NCBI RefSeq assembly: GCF_003116095.1
Contig: NZ_LGRA01000008.1
Location: forward strand, 731,274 to 795,273
Length of the DNA stretch: 64,000 nt
Direction: 5' to 3'
From: Azospirillum sp. TSO35-2
GTDB lineage: Bacteria > Pseudomonadota > Alphaproteobacteria > Azospirillales > Azospirillaceae
Program-made: the position numbers and the translations under genes
Shown here: positions 8,317-16,743 of the stretch, piece after piece
Position numbering within the stretch: position 1 is the first letter of the stretch
Layout of the letters: every line of letters begins with the position of its first letter
Notes under the pieces: generated by a model
The model's input: only the letters and a program-made list of their open reading frames with translations
Told to the model about the DNA's origin: nothing
Database searches by the model: none

Positions 8317-10085
8317 TGCGGGAGCCGGGGATGGTGGCGCTGACCGACCGCGACCGGCAAGGCGCCGATCCGCTGCGGCGCCGGAACCGGTTCGGCCGGC
8401 CGGTTGGCGGAGGGGTTGGCGGAGGGATCGGCGGAAGGGTTGGCCGGGGCTGGCCGATCCTGCTCGGGCTTCTGGTCGTGCTGCCGGTGCTGCGCCTGCT
8501 GTGGGAGGCCGGCGATCCGGCGATCCTGACCCGGGCGCTGGCGGCGCCGGCGACCTGGCGGGCCGCGGGCAACAGCGTCGCCATCGCCGCCGGCGCGACG
8601 CTGGTCGCCGCCTTGCTCGGCGGACCCTTCGCCCTGCTGATCGGGCTGACCGGGCTGCGCGGCCGGACGGCGATGAGCTTCGCCCTGATCCTCCCGCTGA
8701 TGATCCCGCCGCAGATCGTGGCGATGGCCTGGACCCATCTGGCCGGGTCGGGCAGCCCGCTGCTGGCGCCGCTCGGCCTCGCCCCGCGGGTCGGCACGCC
8801 GAACCCGGTCCAGTCCGCCGCCGGCATGGTGCTGGTGATGGGGATCGAGCATGCGCCGCTGGTCTTCCTCGCCCTGCGCGCGGCGCTGCGGGCGGTGCCC
8901 GGCGCCATGATGGAGGCGGCGCGGGCGTCGGGCGCCGGGCCCTGGCTGGCGGTCCGGCAGGTGCTGCTGCCGCTGTGCCTGCCCGGCTTCATCGCCGGCC
9001 TCGCCATGGCCTTCGTCGCGGCGCTGGGCAATTTCGGCGTGCCGGCCCTGCTGGGCGTGCCGGCCGGGATCCCGACGCTGCCGACGCTGATCTACCGCCG
9101 CCTTGCCGGCTTCGGCCCGTCCGCCCTGCCCGAGGTGGCGGTGCTGGCCGCGCTGGTCGGCGTCATCGCCTGCCTGGGCATCGTCGCCCAGACCCTCCTG
9201 CAGGCGCGGATCGGCGCCCGGCTGCCCGGCGGTGCCCGTCCGCTGGCGCCGCTGCCGCTCGGGCGGGCGCGCCGGCCGGTGGAGGCGCTGGCCTGGACCG
9301 TCCTGCTGCTGGTGGTGGCGGCGCCGCTGGCGGCGTTGCTGGCGACCAGCCTGGTCCGGGTCTATGGCCTGCCGCTCGGCGCCGGCACCCTGACGCTGGG
9401 GCATTACGCCGAGGTGCTGGCGCTCGACCAGGTCGGCCGGGCCTTCGCCAACTCGGTGCTGCTGTCGGGGACTGCGGCGGTGGCGCTCGGCCTGCTGGCG
9501 GTGCCGCTGGCCCACGCCATGGCCCGGCCCGGCGGCGCCGGCCGCGTCGCCCGCGCCATCGGCGTGCTGGTCGAACTGCCGCACGCCGTGCCGGGCGTCG
9601 TGCTGGGCATCGGCTGCATCCTGCTGTTCCTGAAGCCGCTGCCGGGGCTGGGCCTCAGCCTGTACGGCACCTTGTGGATCATCCTCGCCGCCTATCTGGC
9701 GCGCTTCCTGCCGCTGGCCCTGCGGCCGGTGCAGGCCGCCTGCGCCGCGCTCGACCCGACGCTGGAGGAGGCCGCCCGCGCCACCGGCGCCGGCGCGATC
9801 CGCCGCCTGCTGACCGTCGTCGCGCCGCTGGTCGCCCCGGCCGCGGCGGCCGGTGGCCTGCTGGTGTTCCTGACCGCCTTCAACGAGCTGACGGTGTCGA
9901 TCCTGCTGTGGTCGCAGGGGCGCGAGACGCTGGGCGTCGTCGTCTACGCGCTGGAGGAGGGCGGCAGCCCGACCCTGGCGGCCGCGCTGGGCGTCGTCGC
10001 CATCCTGGTCGTGCTGGCGGCGATGCTGGCGGCCGGCGCGCTCGGCCGCCGCCTGCCGCCCGGCGTGGTGCCCTGGCGCGGCTGA
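8316..10085 (+). CDS. Iron(III)-type ABC transporter permease (two fused domains)
   Basis: This 589-residue inner-membrane protein has about 12 hydrophobic segments and two binding-protein-dependent permease domains. Each carries the EAA loop that contacts the ATPase: MMEAARASGAGPWLAVRQVL near 200, and LEEAARATGAGAIRRLLTVV near 485. This FbpB-like architecture fits iron import. The ATG at 8316 overlaps the previous stop (TGATG); ATG 8331, behind GGGAG, is an alternative start. A Gly-rich stretch (GGGVGGGIGGRVGRG) precedes the first membrane segment. No ATPase gene follows, so a shared or distant ATPase must be used. Confidence 0.9.
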   Translation: MREPGMVALTDRDRQGADPLRRRNRFGRPVGGGVGGGIGGRVGRGWPILLGLLVVLPVLRLLWEAGDPAILTRALAAPATWRAAGNSVAIAAGATLVAALLGGPFALLIGLTGLRGRTAMSFALILPLMIPPQIVAMAWTHLAGSGSPLLAPLGLAPRVGTPNPVQSAAGMVLVMGIEHAPLVFLALRAALRAVPGAMMEAARASGAGPWLAVRQVLLPLCLPGFIAGLAMAFVAALGNFGVPALLGVPAGIPTLPTLIYRRLAGFGPSALPEVAVLAALVGVIACLGIVAQTLLQARIGARLPGGARPLAPLPLGRARRPVEALAWTVLLLVVAAPLAALLATSLVRVYGLPLGAGTLTLGHYAEVLALDQVGRAFANSVLLSGTAAVALGLLAVPLAHAMARPGGAGRVARAIGVLVELPHAVPGVVLGIGCILLFLKPLPGLGLSLYGTLWIILAAYLARFLPLALRPVQAACAALDPTLEEAARATGAGAIRRLLTVVAPLVAPAAAAGGLLVFLTAFNELTVSILLWSQGRETLGVVVYALEEGGSPTLAAALGVVAILVVLAAMLAAGALGRRLPPGVVPWRG

Positions 10086-10116
10086 ACGGGGCGCCGGGTG
10101 GTCGGGATGGCGCTGC

Positions 10117-10323
10117 TCAGGATGGCGGTGGCGCTTCGACGCTGCCGCAGTTCCGCCGGTGGGCAAGCAGGCAGTCCTCGGTCTTCGACTGTTGCGCCAG
10201 CGCGCCCATCAGCCAATAGCCGAGCCCCAGCACGATCAGGACGGCGACGACGGCGCCGATGTTGGCGGCGTTGCGGGCGCGCTCGTCGTCGGGGGAGGGG
10301 GCGGGCGAGGGGTGGTCGTTCAT
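10117..10323 (-). CDS. Small single-pass membrane protein (68 aa)
   Basis: The product has a charged, proline-rich N-terminus, one hydrophobic segment (NIGAVVAVLIVLGLGYWLMG) and a short tail with two cysteines nine residues apart (CLLAHRRNC). The ATG overlaps the stop of the upstream small gene (ATGA), so the two are coupled. The cysteine pair could form a disulfide if the tail is periplasmic. No family is recognised; similar tiny tailed membrane proteins are common in Rhodospirillales. Confidence 0.65.
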   Translation of the reverse strand: MNDHPSPAPSPDDERARNAANIGAVVAVLIVLGLGYWLMGALAQQSKTEDCLLAHRRNCGSVEAPPPS

Positions 10324-10523
10324 CCCCGTCCCGGCTTCCGCTTGGTCCGGCCGCCGGCGGCCTCGCCCTCCTTGCGCTGGATGAACAGCCGCCCGGCCTG
10401 CATCGCCGCGACCCGGCTGATGTAGCGGCCGCAGTCGAAGCGCTGGCCGTCGAACAGCACCGTGAGGGTGAAATGTTCAGGGCCGACCGCGTCGACCAGA
10501 ATCGAGGATGGGGCGGGCTTCAC
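10320..10523 (-). CDS. Small hypothetical protein (67 aa, GTG start)
   Basis: The frame encodes SILVDAVGPEHFTLTVLFDG, then QRFDCGRYISRVAAMQAGRL and a basic tail (KRKPGRG). I chose GTG 10523 because AAGGAA stands eight bases upstream. An ATG at 10595 in the same frame would add 24 residues of low-complexity sequence and has a weaker site. The gene overlaps the following membrane-protein gene by four bases. It may be cytoplasmic and nucleic-acid binding judging by the basic end, but this is a guess. Confidence 0.5.
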   Translation of the reverse strand: MKPAPSSILVDAVGPEHFTLTVLFDGQRFDCGRYISRVAAMQAGRLFIQRKEGEAAGGRTKRKPGRG

Positions 10524-10649
10524 AGGGGCGGTTCCTTGGGGTGCAGCGGGTCGTGCCGATGCGCAGTCTGGCCGCGCTTCCCCCGGCTTGTCCATCCTCG
10601 GCCGTCGGCGGGCAACGGGGGCCGGGCCGCGGCGAAGCGCCATCCCCAT

Positions 10650-10730
10650 AAAAAACCGCCGCTAACCCGATGGATCAGCGGCGAGTTGAACGGGAGGGCG
10701 TCACGTCTGGGAGGTTCCCCCCAGAACCGA
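10650..10730 (-). ncRNA. Candidate small RNA / 3'-UTR element, copy 1
   Basis: Read on the minus strand, the segment has a hairpin (GGTTC/GAACC, 10713-10728), then the single-stranded string CTCCCAGACGTGA, a second CTCCC and GTTCAACT. An intrinsic terminator follows: stem CGCCGCTGA/TTAGCGGCG with a nine-base loop, then a run of six T. It starts about 40 bases after the MscS-channel stop codon, so it may be that gene's terminator and a processed 3'-derived RNA. The same roughly 70-base module recurs at 16405-16473. The one stem difference is an A-U pair here replaced by G-U, so pairing is kept. A function as an RNA is inferred. Confidence 0.45.
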
Positions 10731-10767
10731 GGGGCCGCCGGTGCCGCGCGTTCGCTTGGCCGATCGC

Positions 10768-12282
10768 CTATCCGACATCCTCGTCGTGGGCGACCGCGGC
10801 GTCCGTGCACCAAAGCGCCAGCCGTCCCAGCCCGGCCGCCCGCCGCAGGTTCGACAGGATGTCGGCGGCGAGATCCTCCTCGCCGGCAAAGGCGCCGCGC
10901 GCGGCCCCGCCGTCCTGGGCCAGCAGCGCCGCCGCCGCCCGGCTCAGCGTTTCCGCCGCGTCCGGCCGCCGCTCCAGCACGAGGCGCAACGTGTCCATGG
11001 TGATCTCGCCGACCAGTGTCTCGGTCCGGCAGCGCACCGTCTCGCCGTGCGCGGCGCCCAGCAGCAGCGCCCCCATCCCCACCAAGCGCCCCGGCCCGAG
11101 CGGGGCGGCGGCCGCACCGGCACCGCGCCCGCGCGCCGCCTCGGCGGTCAGCAGCCCCTCGATCACGATGTGGAAGGCGACGGCGGTCTCCCCCGCCTGC
11201 GCCAGCGTCAGGCCGGCGGGCAGGCGGCGCAGGCGGATCGCCCCGGCCAACACCGCGCGGTCGGCGGCGTCCAGCGCGCTCAGCGGCGCCGTGGTGCCGA
11301 GCAGCCGCGCCAGCCCGTCGGCATCGACCGCCCGCCACACCCCCGTTTCCGGGTCGCCGGCGCTGTGCTCCTCCTTGGGCCAGGCCGGGCGCAGGCCGGC
11401 GCGGTCGAGATGGCGCAGCACATGCGCCAGCACGATGCTGCGCGCGCGGTAGCGTTTTTCGACCGGCGGGTTGAAATACACGCCATACTCCACCCCGTTC
11501 AGGGTGATGGCGCGGATCCCGACGCCGGGCGGCGGCGCCGTGGGGGGTGCGAAGGCCAGCGATGCCTCGATCACCGCCGCCTCCAGGATGCGCAGAACCC
11601 GGTCGGTCGGCACTCGGGCGTCCAGGACCAACGACACCATGAATTCCAGCCAGGGCTCCGGCATCGAATGGTTGGTGATGGTGGAGGCGGCGATGCGGCT
11701 GTTCGGCACGATCACCAGATTGCCCATGTCGTCCTTCAACCGGGTGCTGCGCCAGCTGATCTCGACGATGCGGCCTTGCAGCGTCTCGTCGCCCGCCTTG
11801 TGCAGCCGCACATGGTCACCGATCTTCACCGGCCGGTCGAGGTTCAGCGCCAGCCCGGTGAAGATGTCGAGCAGCAGTTCGCGCAGCGCCATGCCGAGCA
11901 CGACGCCGGCCACGCCGGACGCCGCCCACAGCACCGTCAAATCCTGCTTGAAGACGAAGCCGGCGATCGCCCCGAAGGCGAGCAGGAAGATCAGCAGCCC
12001 CGACAACTGGCTGAGCAGGCGCGGCACCGGCGCGCCCATCGCCCCGGCGACCAGCCCGTCGAGCAGAACATACTGCACCAGCCGTTGCAGCAGGGTCGCC
12101 ATTGACAGGATCAGCCCGACGCTGAGCGCATAGCCCAGCACCCGCCAGCCGCTTTCCAGCGCCTCGACGCCGGCCATCTGGTAGGCGTTGCCCTCCAGAT
12201 ACAGGGCGCCGCCCAGCAGCAGGCAACCGGCCAGCGGCAGCAGCAGCCTGTTCAGGTGGGTGACGATCTTCGACGCGGCCAT
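10768..12282 (-). CDS. MscS-type mechanosensitive channel with cNMP-binding-like C-terminal domain
   Basis: This 504-residue membrane protein has about four hydrophobic segments in the first 130 residues. The MscS pore/beta core follows: WAASGVAGVVLGMALRELLL, then LNLDRPVKIGDHVRL and GNLVIVPNSRIAASTITNHS (about 118-210). From about 330 there is a cyclic-nucleotide-binding-like fold (LRRLPAGLTLAQAGETAVAF, IVIEGLLTAEAA, PGRLVGMGALLLG). This architecture gates ions or solutes under membrane tension, perhaps tuned by a ligand. The phosphate-binding cassette is not clearly conserved, so nucleotide binding is uncertain. It lies 16 bases downstream of the chemoreceptor gene. Confidence 0.85.
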   Translation of the reverse strand: MAASKIVTHLNRLLLPLAGCLLLGGALYLEGNAYQMAGVEALESGWRVLGYALSVGLILSMATLLQRLVQYVLLDGLVAGAMGAPVPRLLSQLSGLLIFLLAFGAIAGFVFKQDLTVLWAASGVAGVVLGMALRELLLDIFTGLALNLDRPVKIGDHVRLHKAGDETLQGRIVEISWRSTRLKDDMGNLVIVPNSRIAASTITNHSMPEPWLEFMVSLVLDARVPTDRVLRILEAAVIEASLAFAPPTAPPPGVGIRAITLNGVEYGVYFNPPVEKRYRARSIVLAHVLRHLDRAGLRPAWPKEEHSAGDPETGVWRAVDADGLARLLGTTAPLSALDAADRAVLAGAIRLRRLPAGLTLAQAGETAVAFHIVIEGLLTAEAARGRGAGAAAAPLGPGRLVGMGALLLGAAHGETVRCRTETLVGEITMDTLRLVLERRPDAAETLSRAAAALLAQDGGAARGAFAGEEDLAADILSNLRRAAGLGRLALWCTDAAVAHDEDVG

Positions 12283-12298
12283 CCGCCGTTCCTCCCGG

Positions 12299-14236
12299 TC
12301 AGGCCAGCCGGAAGCGGCCGACCTGGTCGCGCGCCCGGTGGATCATGCGGGCCAGCTCCTCCATCGTCGCGCTGATCTCCTCGGCGGCGGCGGCGTTGCC
12401 TTCGCTGCCGGCGCGCAGTTCGGACAGGCGGCGGACCAGCTCCTGCACCGCGACGGTCTGCTGCGCCATGGCGGCGGAGATCGCCTGCACGGCGCCGCCG
12501 CTGTCGCGCGCCGCCTCGGCGATGCGCTCGATCGACCCGCGGGCCTCCCCGGCGGTCGCCACCCCCTCGCGCACGGTCGCCCCCGATTCGGCGACGATGA
12601 CTTCGATGTCGCGCACCGCCAGCGCCGCGTCCTCGGCCAACCGGCCGATCTGCTGGGCGACGATGCCGAATCCCAGCCCCTGCTCCCCGGCGCGGGCGGC
12701 CTCGATGCCGGCGTTCAGCGACAGGATGTGCGTCTTGTCGGCGATGCGGGTGATGGTGCCGGCGATGCGCTCGATCCGGTCATGGGCGGTGGCGATGCGC
12801 TCCACCGCGCCGGACAGATGGGCCAGCTTGACCCGCCCCTCTTCCGCCAGTCCGGCGGTGGCGGTCGCAAGGTCGCGGCCGCGGCCGGCGTTGGCGGCGA
12901 TCTCCCCGACCGATTGCGCGGTCTGGCTGACGGCGCCCGCCACCGCGGTCAGGCTGACCAGCTGGCGGTCGGATTCCTCGGCGACCTGCCGCGCGGCGGC
13001 CGAGGTTTCGGTCACGGCGGCGGCGATCTGCTCGGTGTCGTCGGCGACGCTGCCGATCAGGACGCGCAGCCGCTCCTGCGCGCGGTTCACGTTGCCCTTC
13101 AGCACCGCGAAATCGCCCTGGTAGGACCCGGCGACGGCGCCCGTCAGGTCGCCCTCGGCCATCCGCCCGGCGACCGTCGCCAGCTCGCCCAGCAGGCTGA
13201 CCAGCGCGTCGAGGCTGCGGTTCATGTTGGCCTTCAGCGCCCGCAGATCACCCTCGTAAGTGCCGGTCATGCGGCCCTGGAGGTCGCCGGCCGACAGAAG
13301 TTGCATGACCGACACCACCTCGAACAGCGGTTTGGTCAGGGTTTCGATCAGTTCGTTCAGACCGCCGACCAGCGTGGCGTATTCGCCCTGGTGCCGCCCG
13401 CGCTCGGCCCGCGCCGACAGGGTGCCGGACTGGGCGGCGTCCACCAGCGTGCCGACGTCGCCGGTCAGCCCCTTGACCGAGCCGATGGTCGCCGCGGTCG
13501 CGCGGGCCATCTGGCCGATGTCGTCGACGCGGTCGGTCAGGGCGACCTCGACCGAGAGATCGCCGGCGCCGACCTTGTGCAGGGTTCCGGTCAGCCCGGC
13601 CAGCGGCCGCGAGATCATCGTCTCGACCAGCCACATGCAGAACAGCGCGAAGGCGATGGCCGCCGTCAGCCCGGCGATGATGACGGTCTGCCCGCGCGAC
13701 GCGACCGTGGTCGCCGCCTTGCTCGTCTTCTCGCTGTCGGCCTGGGCCAGCTGCACCAGCGCGACCAGATCGTCGCTGAAATCGTCGAACAGCCGGCCGG
13801 ATTCCTTGATCATGCCGACGGCATCGAGGTTTTCGTTCCTTGCCGATCGTTCCAACATCCGGTCGCTGCTCGTGAGATAGGCGGCGTAATCGCGGGAGAA
13901 ATTCGCGTAACGCTCCCGCTCATCCGGAGTATCGACCAGCGGTTCATAGCGCGCCCGCCACACCGCGACCTCGTTCCGCAGCTTGGCGAGGTCGGCCTCA
14001 AGCCGCTTCATCTCGGCCGGATCGGTGCTGAGGATGTGGCGCAGCTCGTCGGCGCGGTAGTTGCTGGTCGCGGTGTTGATGGTGTTGGTCGCCACCACGC
14101 TGGGCAGGACGTCACCGGCGATGTGGCCGATGTCACGGCTGACCATGCTCAACGCCGTCAACGCCACCGCTCCGAACAGGGCGAACAAGACGATCATCAG
14201 CAGGAAGGCAAGGCGCAGTTTCGTCTTGATGGTCAT
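12299..14236 (-). CDS. Methyl-accepting chemotaxis protein (HAMP-MCP)
   Basis: This 645-residue receptor has an N-terminal membrane segment (LAFLLMIVLFALFGAVALTA) and a periplasmic helical region with a second membrane segment near 190-210. HAMP-like repeats span about 215-390. The cytoplasmic signalling hairpin is recognisable as [20 protein letters not shown]. The sensor part looks like a four-helix bundle rather than a Cache domain, and its ligand is unknown. Its ATG overlaps the stop of the CheW-like gene (ATGA), which implies coupled translation with an adaptor protein. No CheA or CheY gene is nearby. Confidence 0.9.
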   Translation of the reverse strand: MTIKTKLRLAFLLMIVLFALFGAVALTALSMVSRDIGHIAGDVLPSVVATNTINTATSNYRADELRHILSTDPAEMKRLEADLAKLRNEVAVWRARYEPLVDTPDERERYANFSRDYAAYLTSSDRMLERSARNENLDAVGMIKESGRLFDDFSDDLVALVQLAQADSEKTSKAATTVASRGQTVIIAGLTAAIAFALFCMWLVETMISRPLAGLTGTLHKVGAGDLSVEVALTDRVDDIGQMARATAATIGSVKGLTGDVGTLVDAAQSGTLSARAERGRHQGEYATLVGGLNELIETLTKPLFEVVSVMQLLSAGDLQGRMTGTYEGDLRALKANMNRSLDALVSLLGELATVAGRMAEGDLTGAVAGSYQGDFAVLKGNVNRAQERLRVLIGSVADDTEQIAAAVTETSAAARQVAEESDRQLVSLTAVAGAVSQTAQSVGEIAANAGRGRDLATATAGLAEEGRVKLAHLSGAVERIATAHDRIERIAGTITRIADKTHILSLNAGIEAARAGEQGLGFGIVAQQIGRLAEDAALAVRDIEVIVAESGATVREGVATAGEARGSIERIAEAARDSGGAVQAISAAMAQQTVAVQELVRRLSELRAGSEGNAAAAEEISATMEELARMIHRARDQVGRFRLA

Positions 14237-15582
14237 GGCGAGGCAGTCACCGACAGGTTCGATCCGGTTGCAGGAAAGGCGCTCCGGGCAAGACGTTCCG
14301 GGCAAGGCGCTTCGGCCGAAGCAGCATGGCCCGCCGCCCATCCCCGCCAAGCCGCCGCCAGCGCCCGCTTCGGCGCCCATGCTACACGCTTCCCGCCCGG
14401 TTGAGTCAAAGTGTCGATGTTCGCCCGGAACACCCAGCGCGCCGCCGGACCATCCCAGCGCGCCGCGTCGAACAGCAGGGCGGCGGCCGGCGGCAGCGCC
14501 TTCAGGCTCCGCCAGTCGGACGCCCCCACGTCCAGCAGCCGCGCGCGATCGGCGTGAAGACGGCGGCGCATGCCGGCCAGCCGCACCCTGACCCCGCCGC
14601 CCGCCGCGCCGCCATCCTCGACCTCACCAACCAGGGCCAGGGGCAGGGCCACCGCATGGCCGGCGATCTCCAGCACGAGGACCTCCGGCCGGCCGCCGCG
14701 CGCCGCGTGGCTGAACAACGGCGCGCCGGGCAGCGGGCCACCCGGCTGCAGGCGGTCGTCGGCGCAGGCCGCCCAGCCGAACAGCGGGCCGGGATCGACC
14801 ACCCGCAGCGAGGCGCCCTCGGCCCGGCGCCACCAGAGCGAGCGGCTGCCATCCGAATGCCGCACCGCCGCCAGCCGGTCGAGCGGGCAGCGTTCGACGC
14901 TCAGCGCGTTATCGACCAGCAGCGCCGCACGATCGCCAGCGTCGCCCCGGAGAATCAGCGCGTGGGGCGCCGTCCCGGTCCCGTCGGGCGACAGAAAGCG
15001 CGCGGCGTACAGCTCCTCGTCCAGATGGATCAGGGAATCCGGCGATCCGGGCATCGCGTCGATCCGGACGGGCCGCCCGATGCGGTCCAGCCGGTCGATC
15101 CGCAAGGCGACCTCCGTCGCACCGTGGCGGGCATGCAGCAGCGGGAGCGCCGTGGCCGCCCGGCGCGGCGGCCGGCCCCCCGCAGCCACCGCGACGGCGG
15201 CTCCGGCCCAGGGCAGCAGCCCGGCGATATCCAGCTCCGGCGCGTCGGGGCGTCCGGCCATGCGGGCCTCGTCCACCCGCAGCGCAAGCTCGCCCACCGC
15301 GGTGGCGACGACCACCAGGACCCGTCCGGCGCCGGCCGTCCGGCCCAGCGCGCGGGCTGTGTCGACCACGGTGAGCGGACAGCCTTCGATGGCGGCCACG
15401 CCCTCGACCGGCGGTTCGGCCAGCGGCAGCGCCGTCACCGACCCCATCTCGGCGATGCCGCGCACCGCGTCCATCGGCAGGGACCATGCCTCCCCCGCCA
15501 CCGTCAGCCGCAGCGTGGCCGCGGAGACGCCGGCCGCCTGCGACCGGGGCGGAGGATCAAGCAACACCACGTCGGACTGCAC
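14233..15582 (-). CDS. CheW-like domain protein (chemotaxis coupling, 449 aa)
   Basis: The protein starts with a CheW-like pattern: LRLTVAGEAWSLPMDAVRGI, then GVAAIEGCPLTVVDTARALG, ending near residue 120. The region around 290-330 (EVLVLEIAGHAVALPLALVG) repeats the CheW beta-strand pattern. It therefore probably contains two degenerate CheW modules joined by a middle part without a known motif. CheW proteins bridge receptors and the CheA kinase. Its stop overlaps the start of the downstream receptor gene, so it may be a dedicated partner of that receptor. At 449 residues it is much longer than ordinary CheW (about 160). Confidence 0.7.
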   Translation of the reverse strand: MQSDVVLLDPPPRSQAAGVSAATLRLTVAGEAWSLPMDAVRGIAEMGSVTALPLAEPPVEGVAAIEGCPLTVVDTARALGRTAGAGRVLVVVATAVGELALRVDEARMAGRPDAPELDIAGLLPWAGAAVAVAAGGRPPRRAATALPLLHARHGATEVALRIDRLDRIGRPVRIDAMPGSPDSLIHLDEELYAARFLSPDGTGTAPHALILRGDAGDRAALLVDNALSVERCPLDRLAAVRHSDGSRSLWWRRAEGASLRVVDPGPLFGWAACADDRLQPGGPLPGAPLFSHAARGGRPEVLVLEIAGHAVALPLALVGEVEDGGAAGGGVRVRLAGMRRRLHADRARLLDVGASDWRSLKALPPAAALLFDAARWDGPAARWVFRANIDTLTQPGGKRVAWAPKRALAAAWRGWAAGHAASAEAPCPERLARSAFPATGSNLSVTASP

Positions 15583-15721
15583 CGGCCCACCCCAAGGTTA
15601 GAGAACCGCCACCTGGGTGGACAGTGGCACCGGCATGGTTAGACAACCGTAAAGACGGTTCCGACGGCACGCCGCCTCATGCCATGCGGGCGAGGGCAAA
15701 ATCCCGCCTTCAGGACCGTCG

Positions 15722-15976
15722 TCAGATGCCTTTCCCGGGGAGCCGATCCCGGTTCATGCGGCCGGTCGAGGTCCAGACGTCCAGACCCTGCCTTGAGCGC
15801 CCCCGCGCCGCGTCCTGCAGGTCGAGCAGCACCGTCGACCGGCTCCACCGCATGACGTGGAGCGGCAGCCGTCCGATGCCCGCCCGCCGGTAGAGCACCG
15901 CGGTCGGGTGCTTCCGCCAGCGTGCTTCGTGATACCGTACCGCTTCCGGCTCCTGCGGGATCATCGCAACAGGCAT
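15722..15976 (-). CDS. Possible small protein (84 aa), unrecognised
   Basis: An open frame starting at ATG 15976 encodes PEAVRYHEARWRKHPTAVLY, then GRLPLHVMRWSRSTVLLDLQ and a basic tail. Its composition looks protein-like (aromatic and charged residues alternate), unlike the overlapping frames. There is no ribosome-binding site in front of the ATG, so the gene may be a remnant or the start may be wrong. No function can be assigned. Confidence 0.35.
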   Translation of the reverse strand: MPVAMIPQEPEAVRYHEARWRKHPTAVLYRRAGIGRLPLHVMRWSRSTVLLDLQDAARGRSRQGLDVWTSTGRMNRDRLPGKGI

Positions 15977-16402
15977 GCGCCAGGTTTGCGTTATTGCGCC
16001 TACATCCCCGATCACGCCGAAACCCGCCGCCAGCGCACCCTGAACGCGGTCCAGTGCCGCCGCTGCGGGGCGTTGTGGTGCGCGCTGCCGATGTGCGGCG
16101 GTGCCGCTGAAGCGCTGCGGTTCCGCCGCTGCCGGTTGCTGGGGGCAAGCTTCCCGGCGCAACGGGAGCCGGGACTCGCGCCGGTTTGAGCCGAGGGGAC
16201 CGGCATCAGGCGGCCTGGGGCTGCGGCGCGACGTCGGGATGTTCAAGGAGGCCATCAAGGACCCGTCCCGTTGGCGAGCGGCGTCCTGATCAACAGGTGG
16301 ATGAGCGCCCGCTCGTGCAGGGGCTGCCGGCAGCGCTGGGGAGGGCCAGCCCACCAAGCGGAGCGATCTTGAGACCCTGGTGAGACCCCAGGCTCTGCCC
16401 AC
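15977..16402. other. Gene-poor region upstream of candidate small RNA
   Basis: No convincing gene is present. Short Cys-rich and Arg-rich frames on both strands lack ribosome-binding sites and recognisable motifs. The stretch separates the possible 84-aa gene from the candidate small RNA and may be decayed coding DNA. Confidence 0.4.
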
Positions 16403-16520
16403 ATAAAAAAAACCGCCGCTAACCCGATGGATTAGCGGCGAGTTGAACAGGGAGGCTTCACGTCTGGGAGACGCTGGGTCCGAGGACCCAACCCCGGAGG
16501 GGAGACCTCCGGGACGAAAC
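16403..16520 (-). ncRNA. Candidate structured small RNA, copy 2
   Basis: Read on the minus strand this segment folds into four successive hairpins. The first is CCCGGAGG/CCTCCGGG with loop TCTCC (16513-16493). The second is TGGGTC/GACCCA with loop CTCG (16490-16475). The third is CGTCT/AGACG with loop CCC (16473-16461). The last is an intrinsic terminator, CGCCGCTAA/TTAGCGGCG (16440-16414), followed by eight T. Loops and linkers repeat CTCC(C), complementary to ribosome-binding sites. Alphaproteobacterial small RNAs with exposed anti-Shine-Dalgarno loops are known. The 3' half matches 10650-10730. No protein gene covers it, and the promoter is uncertain. Confidence 0.5.
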
Positions 16521-16644
16521 ATCGAATGCTGCGTCGCAACATCCAATGATGAGAATTTGACCATTCTCCTGCCAACTTTCCAGGCACAAATGTATAAATC
16601 TACCATGCAAGACACGCATGGCTTCAAAAGACGCTTAGGAAACT

Positions 16645-16709
16645 AACAAAAATGCCCAAAACAAACCGCGCCGCTGCCAATGGATGGAGCGGTGCGGTTT
16701 GTTTTGGGC
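16645..16709 (-). terminator. Long hairpin terminator of the LysR gene
   Basis: GCCCAAAACAAACCGC at 16654-16669 pairs perfectly with GCGGTTTGTTTTGGGC at 16694-16709. An inner CCGCT/AGCGG stem extends the helix. On the minus strand a run of five T follows directly. It lies 35 bases after the LysR stop codon and is a strong intrinsic terminator candidate. Confidence 0.8.
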
Positions 16710-16743
16710 GATTGTCTTGTGGAAAGACGGTGTCGCGGCCGTC

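Noticed and set aside
8244..10166. 640-residue minus-strand frame opposite the iron-type permease
   Set aside because: Gln/Arg/His-rich, low-complexity; the other strand encodes the permease with both EAA loops.
15639..16148. 169-residue minus-strand frame
   Set aside because: Composition is Arg/Gly/Thr-rich and out of phase with the more protein-like 84-residue frame at 15722-15976.
16414..16709. Similarity between the loop of the small-RNA terminator and the LysR terminator (both contain ATGGA)
   Set aside because: The shared stretch is only about five to seven bases and stems differ; likely chance.
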